Of a stretch of 64,000 nucleotides of DNA, positions 62,283 through 64,000 are shown in pieces. A program made the translations under genes and the position numbers. Source of the DNA: Dermanyssus gallinae (lineage: Eukaryota > Arthropoda > Arachnida > Mesostigmata > Dermanyssidae); contig QVRM01000946.1 in assembly GCA_003439945.1 (NCBI GenBank), forward strand, positions 659,501-723,500, in the 5' to 3' direction. The notes beneath the pieces are model-generated. The model worked only from the letters and a program-made list of their open reading frames with translations. It did not search any database and had not been told where the DNA came from. The first letter of the stretch is position 1. Each line of letters begins with the position of its first letter.

Positions 62283-64000
62283 TTGCTGATATTACTGTGG
62301 GTGGATCCAGTAACGTTGGACCATCTGGCCGTATCCTTCAAAGTATCAGCAAAAAGACATAAGTGTAAAGAAGGTCCATCTTTAAACTTTCATAAAGCTG
62401 ACTATAATGCGATGGCTGCAACCCTGGCAGCCACCAATTGGCGTCTCTTTTTTGCGCAATGCCAATCAGTAAAGCCCTGTACCGCTCTCTTCTAAATATC
62501 ATTTCCGACCTTGTAGAAGAACATTCTCCAAAGATGGTCCAACGATCATCCCCACTACAGGATATTATGGACAAGGCCGCTCGAAAATGGAATAGTAGTG
62601 TACCATCCTCTGGATACCATAAACGCCTCTTGCGTAATTTGGCACATACATCATTGCGTTGTCGGCCCTAGGAGGAGATGAATAGGCGATGCAAGAGACT
62701 TTGTTCGATATGCAGGCCAACGTCTTAAACTACAGTCCGGGGTAGCGCCGCTTATACATTAAAGAGGCACCGCAGTCGAAAATGAACGCAAGGCTGAGTT
62801 TCTGGTAAGCTGCTCTAAAAGTGGCAACATACAGCCTCATAATGTTGCCACCGGGAGATCAAGCAAACGGCCCACACACTTGATGACATTGAATTCCATC
62901 CCTTTACTCTGCTCGGAAAACTTCGAAATCTGCAACGCAAAAGCACCTATACGCCTGATAGACTACCGCCCATTGTACTCAAAGAACTGGCGGTGTTTCT
63001 AGCGAGGCCGCTGGCAATAATTTTTGCTCCTTTCTTCGAAGATGGCAAAGTTCCCACCGTCTTCCTTGAATCCATTGTCACACCTGTGCACACGAAGGGA
63101 CCTAGAGCAACTGCTAAACATTACCTACCTATTGCCCAGTGTATCTTTTTTAGCTGACAATGTATGTCAATTTATTGTCATAAGCAGAGCAAGAGAAATA
63201 AACACAGTTTTTACGGGATTTCCGGAAACAACAACGAGCCTAGGTAGCAGGATAGGGCAATATCGACCGATCTGCGTACAGTGTATTATCCCCCGCCTAA
63301 TCATGGAAAACCTAGTTGCTGATTGCATCTCTAATTTCATATCCTCCAATCAACTTTTAGACACTCAACAACACGGATTCACTAAGGGACAATCGACTTT
63401 GACTTTTTGCGTGCTGTTGATCGGATTGACTACCAAATTGTACTAATAAAGATGGAATCACCAGGCATCGGACCTAGGGCCTACTTAGGGACGCTCTTGT
63501 ATGCAATTTTTGCTCAAGACCTCAAACTCGTCCTTGGTAAACTCGATGTAATTTACAATCTCTATGCTGCCGACTTAAAGATATACGTTGAAGTCATAGA
63601 TGACAAAGACAAGGCCGAGTTGCAGAAGGCAATTGATTCGGTACTACTAAGGGCTCAGTTGAATAAAATGGAAATATCTAAATGTGCCGTGCTAAAAAAT
63701 TCAAGGACGGCACTGCATGTTTTATAAACGGCCTTAGTATACCTGAAATGTAAACATACAAAGAAATAGGTGTTACATTTGATTGTCAAATGATATAGAT
63801 ATACAACTCATATTGCCGAAGTTTTAAAATCTGCGTCTTGCTTGTGCAATCTCATCCTTAGAGCGTTTATCGGACATGACCCAGCAATGTACATACAATT
63901 GTATAATTCGCTTGTCGTACTAAAGTGAGCATACTGCTCACACGTGTGGACACTTTTCTATAAAAAAGAGTTCGCTTCAGAGAATGCAGGATAAATTTGT
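62283..64000 (+). pseudogene. CR1/jockey-like LINE ORF2 relic running off the window
   Basis: Plus-strand frames give, in order, VDPVTLDHLAVSFKV (end of APE endonuclease, SDH changed to LDH, about 62305), FHKADYNAMAATLAATNWRLFF (62382), LLNIISDLVEEHSP (62500), FEDGKVPTVFLESIVTPVH (63035, other frame), IGQYRPICVQCIIPRLIMENLVA (63255), DTQQHGFTKGQSTL (63360), LGTLLYAIFAQDLKLVL (63485), LYAADLKIYVEVIDDKDK (63560) and a decayed C-terminal part to the window end. The catalytic ADD is AAD. Several frameshifts and stops are present. Most of the endonuclease is missing. Confidence 0.75.

Overview
This window is eukaryotic nuclear DNA, most likely from an arthropod. A chelicerate such as a mite or tick is possible, but that is a weak inference. 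The evidence is GT-AG introns, a TATA/initiator promoter, long (TA)n, (CAA)n and (TTG)n microsatellites, tRNA-derived SINEs, mariner-type transposons and many decayed LINE fragments. There are no operons, CRISPR arrays or other prokaryotic features. Most open frames are chance frames in simple repeats or relics of transposons.

The one clear host gene is an alpha-tubulin on the + strand, in eight coding exons from 13309 to 39168. Joined, they give 449 codons plus a stop, with every intron phase consistent. The promoter (TATA box near 12917, initiator near 12945) lies about 360 bases upstream, and a polyadenylation signal lies at 39685. Exon 1 holds only the start codon. A 14.3 kb intron follows, filled with microsatellites and mobile elements. 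The protein keeps K40 and the nucleotide-binding signature, but it has an unusual K40 loop and a short, aspartate-rich tail.

Region by region: 1-1250 and 2990-3979 are two inverted copies of one dead mariner. 4490-5860 is an R1-like LINE relic. 5.9-12.9 kb is mostly unassigned and repeat-rich. 12.9-39.7 kb is the tubulin gene; intron 1 carries a 2.2 kb inverted structure made from the 3' half of a D-41-D mariner-type element (908-base arms), and introns 1, 4 and 5 carry SINE and LINE inserts. 39.75-41.45 kb, 42.5-44.5 kb, 45-46.85 kb, 52.9-53.6 kb, 54.85-56.2 kb and 61.1-64 kb are reverse-transcriptase relics of at least four LINE types. 48.2-49.1 kb is a second mariner type.

The feature that cuts across these categories is a set of near-perfect inverted duplications with very short spacers. 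Several sit inside transposon genes where they clearly replaced or interrupted the original sequence. They may record a strand-switching mutational process, or they may be library or assembly artefacts. The 908-base palindrome in the tubulin intron is the most striking case, because it would be transcribed as a long double-stranded hairpin.
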